This document shows, piece after piece, positions 1-10,889 of a stretch of DNA of 64,000 nucleotides. The stretch spans positions 1,426,001 through 1,490,000 of the forward strand of contig NZ_CP109131.1 in assembly GCF_035917995.1 (NCBI RefSeq), written 5' to 3'. This stretch comes from Streptosporangium sp. NBC_01755. GTDB taxonomy: Bacteria > Actinomycetota > Actinomycetes > Streptosporangiales > Streptosporangiaceae. The translations under genes and the position numbers were made by a program. How positions within the stretch are numbered: the first letter of the stretch is position 1; each line of letters begins with the position of its first letter. The notes under the pieces were generated by a model that was given only the letters and a program-made list of their open reading frames with translations, was not told the DNA's origin and ran no database searches.

Positions 1-101
1 CGCCCTGCTCCGGTGAGTGCGTTTCCCCAACCTTGACGATCCGCGCCTCCTGCGGGCGTGTCCGCCTTGAACCTGACGGGCGGAGTCGTGGGTCCTCCCT
101 T

Positions 102-161
102 TCGGCCAGGTTCCAGGCTCGTCGGCCAGGTTCCAGGCTCGTCGGCCAGGTTCTAGGCTCG
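102..161. repeat. Three tandem copies of a 20-bp unit
   Basis: The unit TCGGCCAGGTTCCAGGCTCG is repeated three times head to tail, the third copy with one C-to-T change. The array ends five bases before the ATG of the HD-domain gene, so it occupies the place where the ribosome binding site and probably the promoter would lie. No clear Shine-Dalgarno sequence remains between the array and the ATG. It could be a binding-site array or simple slippage. Confidence 0.85.
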
Positions 162-166
162 CCCCC

Positions 167-763
167 ATGAGCGAGAAGCTGATGGCCCGCTGGCGGTCCC
201 TGACCGGCCCCGAGGCCGAGCCCCTCGGCCGCGAACTGATCACTCGTTACGACGAGCCGCACCGCAGATATCACACCACCACCCATCTGGAGGCCGTGCT
301 CGCCCACATCGACATCCTGGCCTCCCACGCCGAGCACCCGGACCTCGTACGGCTGGCGGCCTGGTTCCACGACGCCGTCTACGACCCGCGGCGTGGCGAC
401 AACGAGGAGCGGAGCGCCATCCTGGCCGAGCGCGCGCTGCCGGAGACGGGGCTGTCCCCTGAGGCGGTGGCCACGGTCACCCGGCTGGTCAGGCTGACCG
501 TCACACATGCCCCCGCACCGGGCGACTCGGACGGGGCCGTGCTGTCCGACGCGGACCTGGCGATCCTGGGCGCGTCACCGGAGGCCTACGCCGCCTACGC
601 GGCCGCCGTGCGTGAGGAGTACGCCTTCGTGCCTGACGACGCTTTCAGGTCCGGCAGGGCCGCGGTGCTGCGCTCGCTGCTCGACCTTCCGGTGATCTTC
701 CACATCGCCGATCTGGAGGAGACGGCGAGAGCGAACATCATGGCGGAGCTTGAGCGGCTGTGA
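167..763 (+). CDS. HD-domain metal-dependent phosphohydrolase (COG4339-like)
   Basis: A soluble 198-residue protein with the metal-binding pattern of HD hydrolases: YHTTTHL (H36, H40), AAWFHDAVYD (H68-D69) and a later LSDADLAILG segment carrying the last acidic ligand. These residues would hold a divalent metal pair that hydrolyses a phosphate ester, but the natural substrate of this small family is unknown. Length is typical. It stands alone, followed by a DeoR-type regulator 76 bases downstream on the same strand. The start is the only ATG in a good position, although it lacks an obvious Shine-Dalgarno sequence and lies directly behind a triple repeat. Family assignment is firm, function is not. 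Confidence 0.85.
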   Translation: MSEKLMARWRSLTGPEAEPLGRELITRYDEPHRRYHTTTHLEAVLAHIDILASHAEHPDLVRLAAWFHDAVYDPRRGDNEERSAILAERALPETGLSPEAVATVTRLVRLTVTHAPAPGDSDGAVLSDADLAILGASPEAYAAYAAAVREEYAFVPDDAFRSGRAAVLRSLLDLPVIFHIADLEETARANIMAELERL

Positions 764-839
764 GCAGGCGACCACCACAATTCAACAGTACTCGCCGTGG
801 TATTTTGGTGGAATCTGGTGAATTAAAGGGAGTGAGTCA

Positions 840-1640
840 ATGCTCGCCCAGCAGCGGCAGCAGGCGATCCTGGAGAGGGTGCGGAGCAGGGGCGGAGTCA
901 GGGTCGCCGATCTCGTCCGAGAGCTCGGGGTGTCCGACATGACGATCCGGCGCGACCTTGAGGTGCTCTCCGAGCGCGGACTGGTGGAGAAGGTCCACGG
1001 TGGCGCCACCGCCGCCGGACCCGGCTCGACCGAGGAACCGGGCTTCGCCGCCAAGTCTGCGCGCCGGCAGGCGGAGAAGGAGATGATCGCCCAGCAGGCC
1101 GCCCGGCTCGTTCGGCCCGCCACCGCCATCGCGCTCTCCGCGGGCACCACGACCTGGACGCTCGCCCACCACGTGGTCGACGTGCCCGAGCTGACCGTGA
1201 TCACCAACTCGGTCCGAATCTCCGACGTCTTCCACCGCTCCCCCAAGGCCGACCGCACGGTCGTGCTCACCGGCGGGGTCCGCACCCCCTCCGACGCGCT
1301 GGTCGGCCCGGTCGCCGTCTCGGCGATCCGAGGACTCCATGTCGACACCCTCTTCCTCGGCGTGCACGGGATGAGCGCCCGCGCCGGGTTCACCACACCC
1401 AACCTGCTGGAGGCCGAGACCAACCGCGAGCTGATCGCCTCCGCGCACCGCCTGGTGGTGCTCGCCGACCACACCAAGTGGGGCACGGTCGGCATCAGCA
1501 CGATCGCCGAGCTGGCCCAGGCCCACATCGTGATCACCGATTCCAGCCTGACCGAGGAGGCCCGCGAGGAACTCGCCGCCTCGGTGGGGGAGCTGATCAT
1601 CACAGAGCCGCAGCTGGAGAGCGAGAACATCGGCCGATGA
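840..1640 (+). CDS. DeoR/GlpR-family sugar-responsive transcriptional regulator
   Basis: 266 residues with an N-terminal winged helix (about residues 5-58; VADLVRELGVSDMTIRRDLE is the recognition region) and a C-terminal sugar-phosphate isomerase-like sensor domain (about 75-255) with the phosphate-binding SAGTTTW signature. Proteins of this family repress carbohydrate genes and are released by a phosphorylated sugar. The ATG follows an AAAGGGAGTGAG ribosome site. Its stop codon overlaps the ATG of galT (ATGA), the arrangement common in actinobacterial galactose operons, so it probably controlled the Leloir pathway. Here the partner gene is broken, so the regulator may now be an orphan or control distant genes. 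Confidence 0.9.
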   Translation: MLAQQRQQAILERVRSRGGVRVADLVRELGVSDMTIRRDLEVLSERGLVEKVHGGATAAGPGSTEEPGFAAKSARRQAEKEMIAQQAARLVRPATAIALSAGTTTWTLAHHVVDVPELTVITNSVRISDVFHRSPKADRTVVLTGGVRTPSDALVGPVAVSAIRGLHVDTLFLGVHGMSARAGFTTPNLLEAETNRELIASAHRLVVLADHTKWGTVGISTIAELAQAHIVITDSSLTEEAREELAASVGELIITEPQLESENIGR

Positions 1641-2091
1641 AGCGTACGATCACCCACCTGGCCGACGGCCGGGAGCTGTTCTACTTCGACCTCCGCGACG
1701 ACGCCTGGCCTCGAACGAGCACTGGACGGCGTTCGTCCCGGCCGCGGCGCGCTGGCCGGTGGAGGTTCATCTCTACCCCCACCGGCAGGTCCCCGACCTG
1801 GTCGGGCTGGAGCCCGTGGAGCGCGCGGCGTTCGGACCGCTCTACACCGACGTGCTCCGCCGCCTCGACGGGCTGTTCGGCGTGCCCATGCCCTACATCG
1901 CGGCCTGGCACCAGGCGCCGGTCAACACCGGTCGTGACCTGTCGTACGCGCACATGGAGCTGTTCAGCATCCGTCGCGCGCCGGACAAGCTGAAATATCT
2001 CGCCGGCTCCGAGTCGGCCATGGGCGCCTTCGTGAACGACGTGCTGCCCGAGGAGGCAGCACACCTTCTGCGCTCTGCTGTCACGAATTAA
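1637..2091 (+). pseudogene. galT: galT remnant (galactose-1-phosphate uridylyltransferase), internal deletion plus frame change
   Basis: The first about 22 codons read MKRTITHLADGRELFYFDLR, a typical GalT start. From about position 1708 a different reading frame carries a clear GalT C-terminal half: NEHWTAFVPAAARWPVEVHL, MPYIAAWHQAPV and a tail ending FVNDVLPEEAAHLLR. An intact enzyme has about 350 residues. Roughly 200 codons are missing between the pieces, including the His-Pro-His nucleophile motif, and the joint also changes frame, so no active enzyme can be made. The intact ATGA overlap with the DeoR gene shows the original operon layout. A sequencing error could explain a frame change but not the missing block. 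No galE or galK follows. Confidence 0.85.
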
Positions 2092-2174
2092 TCACTAATT
2101 GGTCTCGTCTTGAGGTCGCGCGACCTTGTGTTTACCACTACTATCCTTCCCACATCGGCTGCAACAGCCGATAT

Positions 2175-2285
2175 GCCTAATCCCAGGCGCATCGCCCGGG
2201 AGCCGGGGAACCACCGCACCTGGGGTGAAACCACTTCGGTGGAAGGGCGTCCTCCAGCCCGAACCCGTCAGCTAACCCGGTAGGC
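2175..2285 (+). ncRNA. Cyclic di-AMP riboswitch (ydaO/yuaA type)
   Basis: The leader contains the conserved blocks of the ydaO-yuaA aptamer in order: GAGCCGGGGAACCACC-like, GGGGTGAAACCAC, AGGGCGTCCTCC, and the hallmark CCGAACCCGTCAGCTAACCC followed by GGTAGGCGGA. The outer stem can form between GCCTA at 2175 and TAGGC at 2281. In actinobacteria this riboswitch commonly precedes secreted cell-wall hydrolase genes and shuts them off when c-di-AMP is high. The next gene encodes such a secreted protein, and its GGAGAGGAG ribosome site lies just beyond the aptamer. Boundaries are judged by eye. Confidence 0.9.
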
Positions 2286-2303
2286 GGAAGGAGAGGAGAG
2301 TTC

Positions 2304-3278
2304 GTGGCGGCTCCGTCCCCCACGTTCCGTCGGCATGCGACTCTGGTCCTCTGCCTGAGCCTGATCGCCGCGTTCACCCTCGGTGCCCCCACCGCGGGAA
2401 GCGCGGAGCCCAAGCCGACCGAGGCCAAGCTCCGTGCCGAGCTGGCCAAGATCAACAAGAAGGTGGACGGACTGATCGAGGCCTACGCGGCCAAGCGCGA
2501 GTCCCTCAAGAAAGCGCAGAAGGCCGAGACCGTCGCCAAGCAGAACCTGGCCAGGGCCTCCGATCTCTACGCCGAGGCGGAAAAGCAGGTCGACTCCATA
2601 GTTCAGCTCCGCTACCAGAGCAGCACCGGGGGCCTGCCCGCGCTGCTGTTCTCCGACGACATGGGCGGAACCGCGGTGATGGAGCAGCTCACCGCCCAGC
2701 AGAGCGCGCACCTGCAGGGCTTCGCCGAGAGCCTCGAACGCAGGAAGAGGGCAACCGAGACGACAGCCAGACTCACCGACGAAATCGGTGAGGAGGCCAG
2801 GGAGATGCAGACCCAGCGCGACGAGCTCGAAGATCTGATCAAGGACATCAAGAACAGGCTCGACCGGCTCGCCCCCGTCGGCTCCGGGCGCCGCTCCGAC
2901 GGCAGCTGGGCCCCGCAACTCCCCACCGGCGCCGACAACATCACCGACCGGACCCGGATCATGCGTGAGGCCCTCAAGAGGCGTTTCAACCTCCCGTACG
3001 CCGTCGGTTGCTACCGGTCCGCGAACGACGGCGGCGAGCACCCCCTCGGCCGCGCCTGCGACTTCATGATGAGCGCCGGCGGCACGATGCCCACAGCCGC
3101 CAACATCCGGCTCGGCGACGAGATCTCCGCCTGGGCCATCAAGAACAAGTCCAAGCTCGGGGTGAAGTACGTGATCTGGCGCCAGCGCATCAACCACGGC
3201 TCCGGCTGGAGGGTCATGTCCAACCGCGGCGGCGTCACCGCCAACCACTACGACCACCCGCACATCTCGATGTACTAA
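2304..3278 (+). CDS. Secreted coiled-coil protein with C-terminal putative peptidase-like domain
   Basis: 324 residues, GTG start behind GGAAGGAGAGGAGAG. A signal peptide (about 1-34, hydrophobic LVLCLSLIAAFTLG, cut near AGSA) is followed by a long charged coiled coil (about 40-195) resembling the stalk of RipA-type and other cell-wall hydrolases. The C-terminal domain (about 207-324) carries HPLGRACDFM and a terminal HYDHPHISMY, the H/D...H-x-H layout seen in VanY/hedgehog-like zinc folds and in the ARB_07466-type domain. Cell-wall remodelling during growth or germination is the likely role, supported by the c-di-AMP riboswitch ahead of it. Enzyme activity is inferred, not shown. Confidence 0.8.
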   Translation: MAAPSPTFRRHATLVLCLSLIAAFTLGAPTAGSAEPKPTEAKLRAELAKINKKVDGLIEAYAAKRESLKKAQKAETVAKQNLARASDLYAEAEKQVDSIVQLRYQSSTGGLPALLFSDDMGGTAVMEQLTAQQSAHLQGFAESLERRKRATETTARLTDEIGEEAREMQTQRDELEDLIKDIKNRLDRLAPVGSGRRSDGSWAPQLPTGADNITDRTRIMREALKRRFNLPYAVGCYRSANDGGEHPLGRACDFMMSAGGTMPTAANIRLGDEISAWAIKNKSKLGVKYVIWRQRINHGSGWRVMSNRGGVTANHYDHPHISMY

Positions 3279-3361
3279 TGCCACGACGCGCTGACCTGCG
3301 ATTTCTCGGGCACCTCCCCCTCCGCACCTCAGGGGCCAAAGGCTGACGAGACACGACCAGG

Positions 3362-3391
3362 CCGGGTGCTCCCACGCGAGGGAGCACCCGG
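3362..3391. terminator. Perfect 12-bp hairpin between convergent genes
   Basis: CCGGGTGCTCCC, loop ACGCGA, GGGAGCACCCGG. It lies between the ends of the secreted-protein gene and the convergent NTF2-like gene and can serve both strands. There is no U tract, as is common in high-GC actinomycetes. Confidence 0.8.
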
Positions 3392-3438
3392 GGCCGACAG
3401 ACCTCGCCCTGCCTCCCGCGTGGCGCGAGGGAGCATAC

Positions 3439-3801
3439 CTAGACCATGTAGACGGGTGCGAGGTCGACGAATATGCGGTAGTCCGAGATCAGACCGTCAT
3501 CGCGGGTGCGCCAGATCGATACGGCTACGACGCTGACATCCTTGCCGTCGAGCCGCCGGTAGGTCACCTCGGTCTCGGCGATGATGTCGGCGTCCACCTG
3601 CCAGTTTCTGACGATCCGGTGCCGCAGGCCGCCGATGGTGGAGAAGAACACCCGCAACCCGGCGGCGATGGCCTCGCGTCCCGTCGTCGGCTCGGCATTG
3701 CCGAACACCAACGTGGCGTCCTCGGCCAGCAACCGCACGAACTCGTCGGGGTCGAACGAGTCGACGGACTGGAAAACACGTCGCACCACATCGTCGGCCA
3801 T
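3439..3801 (-). CDS. NTF2-like / SnoaL-type small protein
   Basis: 120 residues with the cone-shaped alpha+beta fold pattern of the NTF2-like superfamily: an N-terminal helix (DDVVRRVFQSVDSFDPDEFV), ATLVFGNAEPTTGREAIAAG, then long beta strands ending YRIFVDLAPVYMV. Family members are ketosteroid-isomerase-like enzymes, polyketide cyclases or ligand-binding proteins, and nothing in the sequence selects among them. I chose the ATG preceded by GGAAGGATCGGC; a longer reading frame of 22 more codons lacks a ribosome site. It is monocistronic and convergent with the gene to its left. Confidence 0.75.
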   Translation of the reverse strand: MADDVVRRVFQSVDSFDPDEFVRLLAEDATLVFGNAEPTTGREAIAAGLRVFFSTIGGLRHRIVRNWQVDADIIAETEVTYRRLDGKDVSVVAVSIWRTRDDGLISDYRIFVDLAPVYMV

Positions 3802-4017
3802 GCCGATCCTTCCTCGCACAATCGGGATCACTGTTGGGGACGATACGGGGCGAAGGACGACGCGCAACTATCGCAAAGGTGGGAAAGATCTTCCGGACAC
3901 GGGCCGGGAAGGAAACCACTTCGGGCGCGGCCTCTCCCGCCCCTTTGTTTGACATCCCGCGTCGAGCATGACGGAGCAGATCTCGGTGCGCCGGTGCGCC
4001 GGTGCGCCGGACCAGGA

Positions 4018-4558
4018 TCACCGCTTGGCATTGAAGACGATCTCCACTCGCCGGTTCTTCGCCTGGTTCTCCTTCACCGGCCGCCCCTGAACGACGTTGG
4101 GCAGTTTGGGCCGCCGCTCGCCGAAGCCCATGGCCTGGAAGGTCACATGGGATACCTGCTGCCGAAGTGCCTGTTGTACGGCCCGCGCCCGCCGCAGTGA
4201 CAGCGCGTCGTTGTAGGCGTCGGCTCCCTGGTCGTCGGTGTGCCCCTCGATCCTGACCACCCCGCCCGCGGACTCGGCCTGGATCCTCTCGGCGACCCGC
4301 CGCAGTCGCTGCCGTGCCTGCGGCGTCAGCACTGCCCGGTCAAGCGCGAACAGCACGTCGCTGGTGAGCGCCACGGTGACCTGCTCACCCCGCTTCGACT
4401 CGCTCTCGGCGCCGTCGAGCGACTCCACCTCGGCGATGATGTCCTCGACAGGGGCGACGATGTCCTCCACATCGGCCGCGGTGTCCTCCGGATCGGCCCA
4501 CGCGACCACGGCCGGGGCCACCACCAGTGTGAACGTGAGCGCGAGGACCGCGAGACGC

Positions 4559-4575
<17 letters not shown>
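4018..4575 (-). CDS. Secreted OmpA/MotB-domain peptidoglycan-binding protein
   Basis: 185 residues: signal peptide (about 1-26, LAVLALTFTLVVAPAVVAWA), a short acidic linker, then an OmpA C-terminal domain (about 75-185) with VRIEGHTDDQGADAYNDALS, the LRRARAVQQAL helix and the closing NRRVEIVF. These residues bind diaminopimelate in peptidoglycan, so the protein should sit outside the membrane attached to the wall. Its start overlaps the end of the upstream gene by 17 bases, which implies translational coupling to the extracytoplasmic beta domain encoded there. Longer starts are possible, but only this one places the signal peptide at the N-terminus. Confidence 0.85.
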
Positions 4576-7480
<2,905 letters not shown>

Positions 7481-7483
7481 CGC

Positions 7484-8163
7484 TCAGCCCTTCGCCGGGC
7501 CGAGGTCGAACGAGCGGAACCCGACCTGGACGGGCTTGGCCGTGTCCGGTGCCGCGTAGACGCCGCTGGAGCTGACCACGATGCCCTCGGCGGGCTCGCC
7601 GAAGGCTCGCCGCGCACCTGCTCGGGGGCCATGAAGGCGGGCGTGCCCATGATCGTCTGGCTGGTCAGGCTCTGGTTGTCGACGAGCTGGGCGATACCGA
7701 AGTCGATCACGCGCGGGCCCAGCGGTGACAGCAGCACGTTCGACGGCTTGAGGTCGCGGTGGATCACCCCCGCCCCGTGAATGGCATGGAGAGCCGTGGC
7801 GATCCCGACCGCGAGCGCCTCCAGGTTGGCACCGGTCAGCGTCCCCTGCTCGCGTACGGCCTGCGCCAGGTCGGGTCCCTTCACGTACTCCGTGACGAGG
7901 TAGGCCACGCCTTTCTCGATCCCGGCGTCGAGCACGGGAGCGGTGCAGAACCTGGCCACGCTGCGCGCCGCCGTGACCTCGCGGTCGAAGCGCCGCCGGA
8001 AGGCCGGGTCCCGGGCCGGTTGCGGGTGGAGCACCTTCACCGCGGCCAGACCACCGGCCGGGGTGGTGGCGAGGTGCACCACGCCCATACCGCCCCGGCC
8101 CAGCTCACGCATGAGCTCGTATCCCCCGATCACCTTCACCGGAGTCACCTTACGAGCAAACAA
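7484..8163 (-). pseudogene. Ser/Thr protein kinase remnant, catalytic domain truncated
   Basis: The 5' part encodes kinase subdomains I-VIII: GRGGMGVVH (glycine loop), AAVKVLHP (lysine), VIHRDLKPSNVLL (catalytic loop), VIDFGIAQ (DFG) and GTPAFMAPEQVRGE. After that the frame turns into non-kinase sequence. A second frame, offset at about 7600, encodes the tail GEPAEGIVVSSSGVYAAPDT ending FDLGPAKG and stopping three bases before the AfsR-like gene. Subdomains IX-XI and any transmembrane and sensor parts are gone, so the product should not be an active kinase. Adjacency to an AfsR-like gene recalls AfsK/AfsR signalling pairs. The first possible start is TTG at 8163; GTG at 8148 is an alternative. 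Confidence 0.8.
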
Positions 8164-8187
8164 TTACATCCAGGACAAGCCATCCGT

Positions 8188-8709
8188 TCAGCCGGGGGCG
8201 GAGGTCTCCGCCAGCGTCTCGGCGATCACCCGGTCGAGGTTGGCCGGGTTCGCCGGACGGGCGATGGCGGCCTCGGCGAAACGGGCGAGGAACCGGGCGA
8301 AGGCCTCGCGGTCCTGCTCGTCCCAGTCGGCCATCAGGCTGTCCAGGTAGGTGCGCCGATGGCGGACCACCGCCTCCAGCACGCGACGGCCCCGCTCGCT
8401 CAGCACGAGCCGGGCCCGTCTGGCGTCCACAACCGACTCCTCGCGCTCCACGAACCCCGCGCCGATCGCGTCGTTGACCAGTCTGCTGGCGGTGGAGGGG
8501 TCGACGTCCAGTTGCTCGGCGACGGCCCCCACGGTCACCTCGGACACGTCCAGGCTCAGCTTGTGCACGGCGTGCACGACCATCACGTTCGACATGGGCA
8601 CCGGCCGTTGCGACTCTTCGGCCTTGCGCGCGCGCAGCGGCCGCGACCAGATCCGGCGGAGCCGGAACAGGGCCACATCGATCACTGCTCCGGGCGTCCC
8701 CTCGTTCAC
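8188..8709 (-). CDS. MarR-family transcriptional regulator
   Basis: 173 residues of almost pure helix with a central winged helix: VTVGAVAEQLDVDPSTASRL as recognition helix, then FVEREESVVDARRARLVLSE as the wing with the usual D-x-R-x-R pattern. MarR proteins bind palindromes as dimers and are released by small ligands such as phenolics or oxidants. It lies 54 bases after the site-2 protease gene on the same strand and 24 bases before the kinase remnant. No obvious target transporter or enzyme sits beside it, so its regulon cannot be read from context. No palindromic operator was recognised by eye. Confidence 0.88.
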   Translation of the reverse strand: MNEGTPGAVIDVALFRLRRIWSRPLRARKAEESQRPVPMSNVMVVHAVHKLSLDVSEVTVGAVAEQLDVDPSTASRLVNDAIGAGFVEREESVVDARRARLVLSERGRRVLEAVVRHRRTYLDSLMADWDEQDREAFARFLARFAEAAIARPANPANLDRVIAETLAETSAPG

Positions 8710-8763
8710 GGCGCCACCCTAACTCCTGCGGGGGGCGGCCTGCGGCGCCCCGCCCGAAGACGA

Positions 8764-10071
8764 TCAGCCGGACAGGCGGACCGGGTTGACCAGATCGGCG
8801 TACATCAGCAGGCCCGCCATGATGACCATCAGGAAGGCGATCGCGTACGTGAGCGGAAGCGCCTTGGCGATGTCGACGTGGCCGGGGGTGGGGCGGCGGG
8901 CGACGCGCGCGAAGCCGCGCTTGAGGCCCTCCCAGAGGCCACCGGCGATGTGGCCGCCGTCCAGCGGAAGCAGCGGGATCAGGTTGAACAGGCCGATCGC
9001 CAGGTTGAAGCCCGCCAGCAGGTTGATGAAGACGACGATCTTGTTCTCCAGCGGGATCGCGGAGGCGGCGATCTCACCGCCGATGCGGCTGACGCCGATG
9101 ACGCCGATCGGGCCGTTCTTGTCACGCTCGTCACCGGAGAAGGCGGCGTGCCAGACGCCCACCATCTTCTCGGGGAGCTTGACCAGCGCGGAGGCGGTGG
9201 CCGAGGTGAGGTCTCCCATGTGCTCGGCCACGGCGCCGAAGCCCTGCTGCTCTATGACGACCTTCGGACTGACCCCGAGGTATCCGACGCCCTTTTCGAT
9301 CTTGCCGGGCTCGTCCAGCGACTCGCGGTCCTGGGCGATGAGATCGGCGTTGACGGTCAGCTCCTGCCCCCCACGCCTGATGCCGATCGCGGTCGGCCCC
9401 GCGCCGTGGTCTCGGATGGCCCGCGTCGCGGCGTCCCAGCTCGTGGCGGGCCTGCCGGCCACGGACACGATGACGTCCCCCGGCCTCAGCCCCGCCACGC
9501 TGGCCGGGCTGGGCTTGTCGGCCGCGGTGCACTCCCGGTTCTTGGCGTAGTCGGCGGCGGTCTTCACGCACTGCGGAATCGAGGCGATCTCGGTCTTCTG
9601 CACGGGGATGCCGAACCCCATGAGCACGACGCCGAACAGGATGAACGCCAGCACGAAGTTCATCGCCGGGCCGCCGGACATGATGATGACCTTCTGCCAC
9701 CAGGGTTTGCGGTAGAACACCCGGTTCTCGTCGCCCGGTCGCACGTCTTCCAGCGCCACGTCACGCGCGTTCTCGATCAGGCCCTGCCACGGTCCGGTGG
9801 AGACCGAGCGCACCTTGCCGGGGGCATCGGTCGGCCTGGGCGGCAGCATGCCGATCATCCGGATGTAGCCGCCCAGCGGGAGCCACTTGATCCCGTACTC
9901 GGTTTCGCCCTTGCGTCGCGACCACATCGTCGGGCCGAAACCGACCATGTACTGGGTGACCTTGACGCCGAACAGCTTGGCCGGCACCAGGTGGCCGATC
10001 TCGTGCAGCCCGATCGACACCATCAGTCCCACGAGGAAGACGACGACCCCGACCACGGAGAGCCAGCTCAC
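8764..10071 (-). CDS. Site-2 intramembrane zinc metalloprotease (RseP/Rip1 family, M50)
   Basis: 435 residues from a GTG preceded by GGGAG. The N-terminal membrane segment carries HEIGH (H23, E24, H27), the zinc and catalytic residues. A PDZ-like domain sits in the middle (ASVAGLRPGDVIVSVAGRPA). The C-terminal membrane part has NLIPLLPLDGGHI, which supplies the third zinc ligand. Such enzymes cut membrane-bound anti-sigma factors after a first cleavage outside the membrane, releasing ECF sigma factors; in mycobacteria Rip1 controls several. A TTG 11 codons upstream is also open but has no ribosome site and would put a charged stretch before the first membrane helix. In most actinomycetes dxr and ispG are neighbours, but here they are not. 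Confidence 0.93.
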   Translation of the reverse strand: MSWLSVVGVVVFLVGLMVSIGLHEIGHLVPAKLFGVKVTQYMVGFGPTMWSRRKGETEYGIKWLPLGGYIRMIGMLPPRPTDAPGKVRSVSTGPWQGLIENARDVALEDVRPGDENRVFYRKPWWQKVIIMSGGPAMNFVLAFILFGVVLMGFGIPVQKTEIASIPQCVKTAADYAKNRECTAADKPSPASVAGLRPGDVIVSVAGRPATSWDAATRAIRDHGAGPTAIGIRRGGQELTVNADLIAQDRESLDEPGKIEKGVGYLGVSPKVVIEQQGFGAVAEHMGDLTSATASALVKLPEKMVGVWHAAFSGDERDKNGPIGVIGVSRIGGEIAASAIPLENKIVVFINLLAGFNLAIGLFNLIPLLPLDGGHIAGGLWEGLKRGFARVARRPTPGHVDIAKALPLTYAIAFLMVIMAGLLMYADLVNPVRLSG

Positions 10072-10180
10072 AGGTTCATACTCCCATCGCGGTTTCCCCG
10101 ACAATGCCCCATAAGAGATTAGCCGAAGTATCCGGCCTGCACGCCTCCGTCGCGGCCACGTTCCCCATCAAGTCACTTGC

Positions 10181-10208
10181 CCACATTTTGGCGATCGACC
10201 ACATTTTG
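10181..10208. promoter_or_regulatory. Direct repeat CCACATTTTG upstream of the response-regulator gene
   Basis: Two perfect copies of CCACATTTTG start at 10181 and 10199, 18 bases apart (close to two helical turns), in an AT-rich patch between divergent genes. The second copy is followed by TTGACA at 10209, a good -35 match, although no clear -10 follows at 17 bases. It could be a regulator site plus promoter for the plus-strand gene. Confidence 0.4.
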
Positions 10209-10240
10209 TTGACATTCAGCAATCACGCGATCACTCTTTG

Positions 10241-10876
10241 ATGAAGGTGAGGGCGAGAGATCGGAGCGTTTTGATCGGGATTTTGGTTGCCGAGCACCTC
10301 CCCCTGATACGGCGCGGGCTGGTGGCGTCGCTGGAGAGCGAGAGCGACATGAAGGTGGTGGCCGACGTGGCCGACGGTGAGGACGTCGTCCCCGCCGTCC
10401 TGCGACACGCACCCGAGACGGCGATCATCAACCTCGACCTGCCGGGGATCGACGGTTTCACCACCGCCCTCCGGCTGCACGAGGAGGCTCCCCGCTGCAG
10501 TGTCCTGCTGCTGTCCCGCGCCCCGAACCCGGGCCAGGTCCGCCGCGCCTTCGCCGTCCACGCGCTCGGTTTCATGAGCCTGGAGGTCGACCCCGGGCAG
10601 CTGGCCGACGGCGTCCGCCGGGTCGCGGCCGGCCGCCGCACGGTCGACTCCGAACTCGCGGTGGCGGCCCTGAGATCGGCGGACAACCCGCTGACCCGCC
10701 GGGAGCTCGACGTGCTCCGGCTGGTCGCGCGGGGCGCCAGGTCCAGCGAGATCGCCGACCGGCTGTTCCTCTCCGTGGGAACGGTCCGCAACCACCTGTC
10801 CCGGATCATGTGCAAGACCCAGGCGCGCAACCGTCTCGACGCGGTACGCATCGCCGACGACTTCGGATGGCTCTGA
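10241..10876 (+). CDS. NarL/LuxR-type response regulator with a degenerate receiver
   Basis: 211 residues: receiver domain (about 12-125) and a LuxR-type helix-turn-helix (about 145-205; LTRRELDVLRLVARGARSSE, then VGTVRNHLSRIMCK). The phospho-acceptor is probably the Asp in IINLDLPGIDG. The usual acidic pair near the start is EH instead of D-D/E-D, and the conserved lysine loop reads GFMSLEV without lysine. These changes suggest weak or no phosphorylation and control by other means. No histidine kinase lies beside it; the convergent neighbour is a PP2C phosphatase. A TTG just before the ATG is equally possible as start. Confidence 0.88.
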   Translation: MKVRARDRSVLIGILVAEHLPLIRRGLVASLESESDMKVVADVADGEDVVPAVLRHAPETAIINLDLPGIDGFTTALRLHEEAPRCSVLLLSRAPNPGQVRRAFAVHALGFMSLEVDPGQLADGVRRVAAGRRTVDSELAVAALRSADNPLTRRELDVLRLVARGARSSEIADRLFLSVGTVRNHLSRIMCKTQARNRLDAVRIADDFGWL

Positions 10877-10889
10877 CGCCTTCCGCGCC

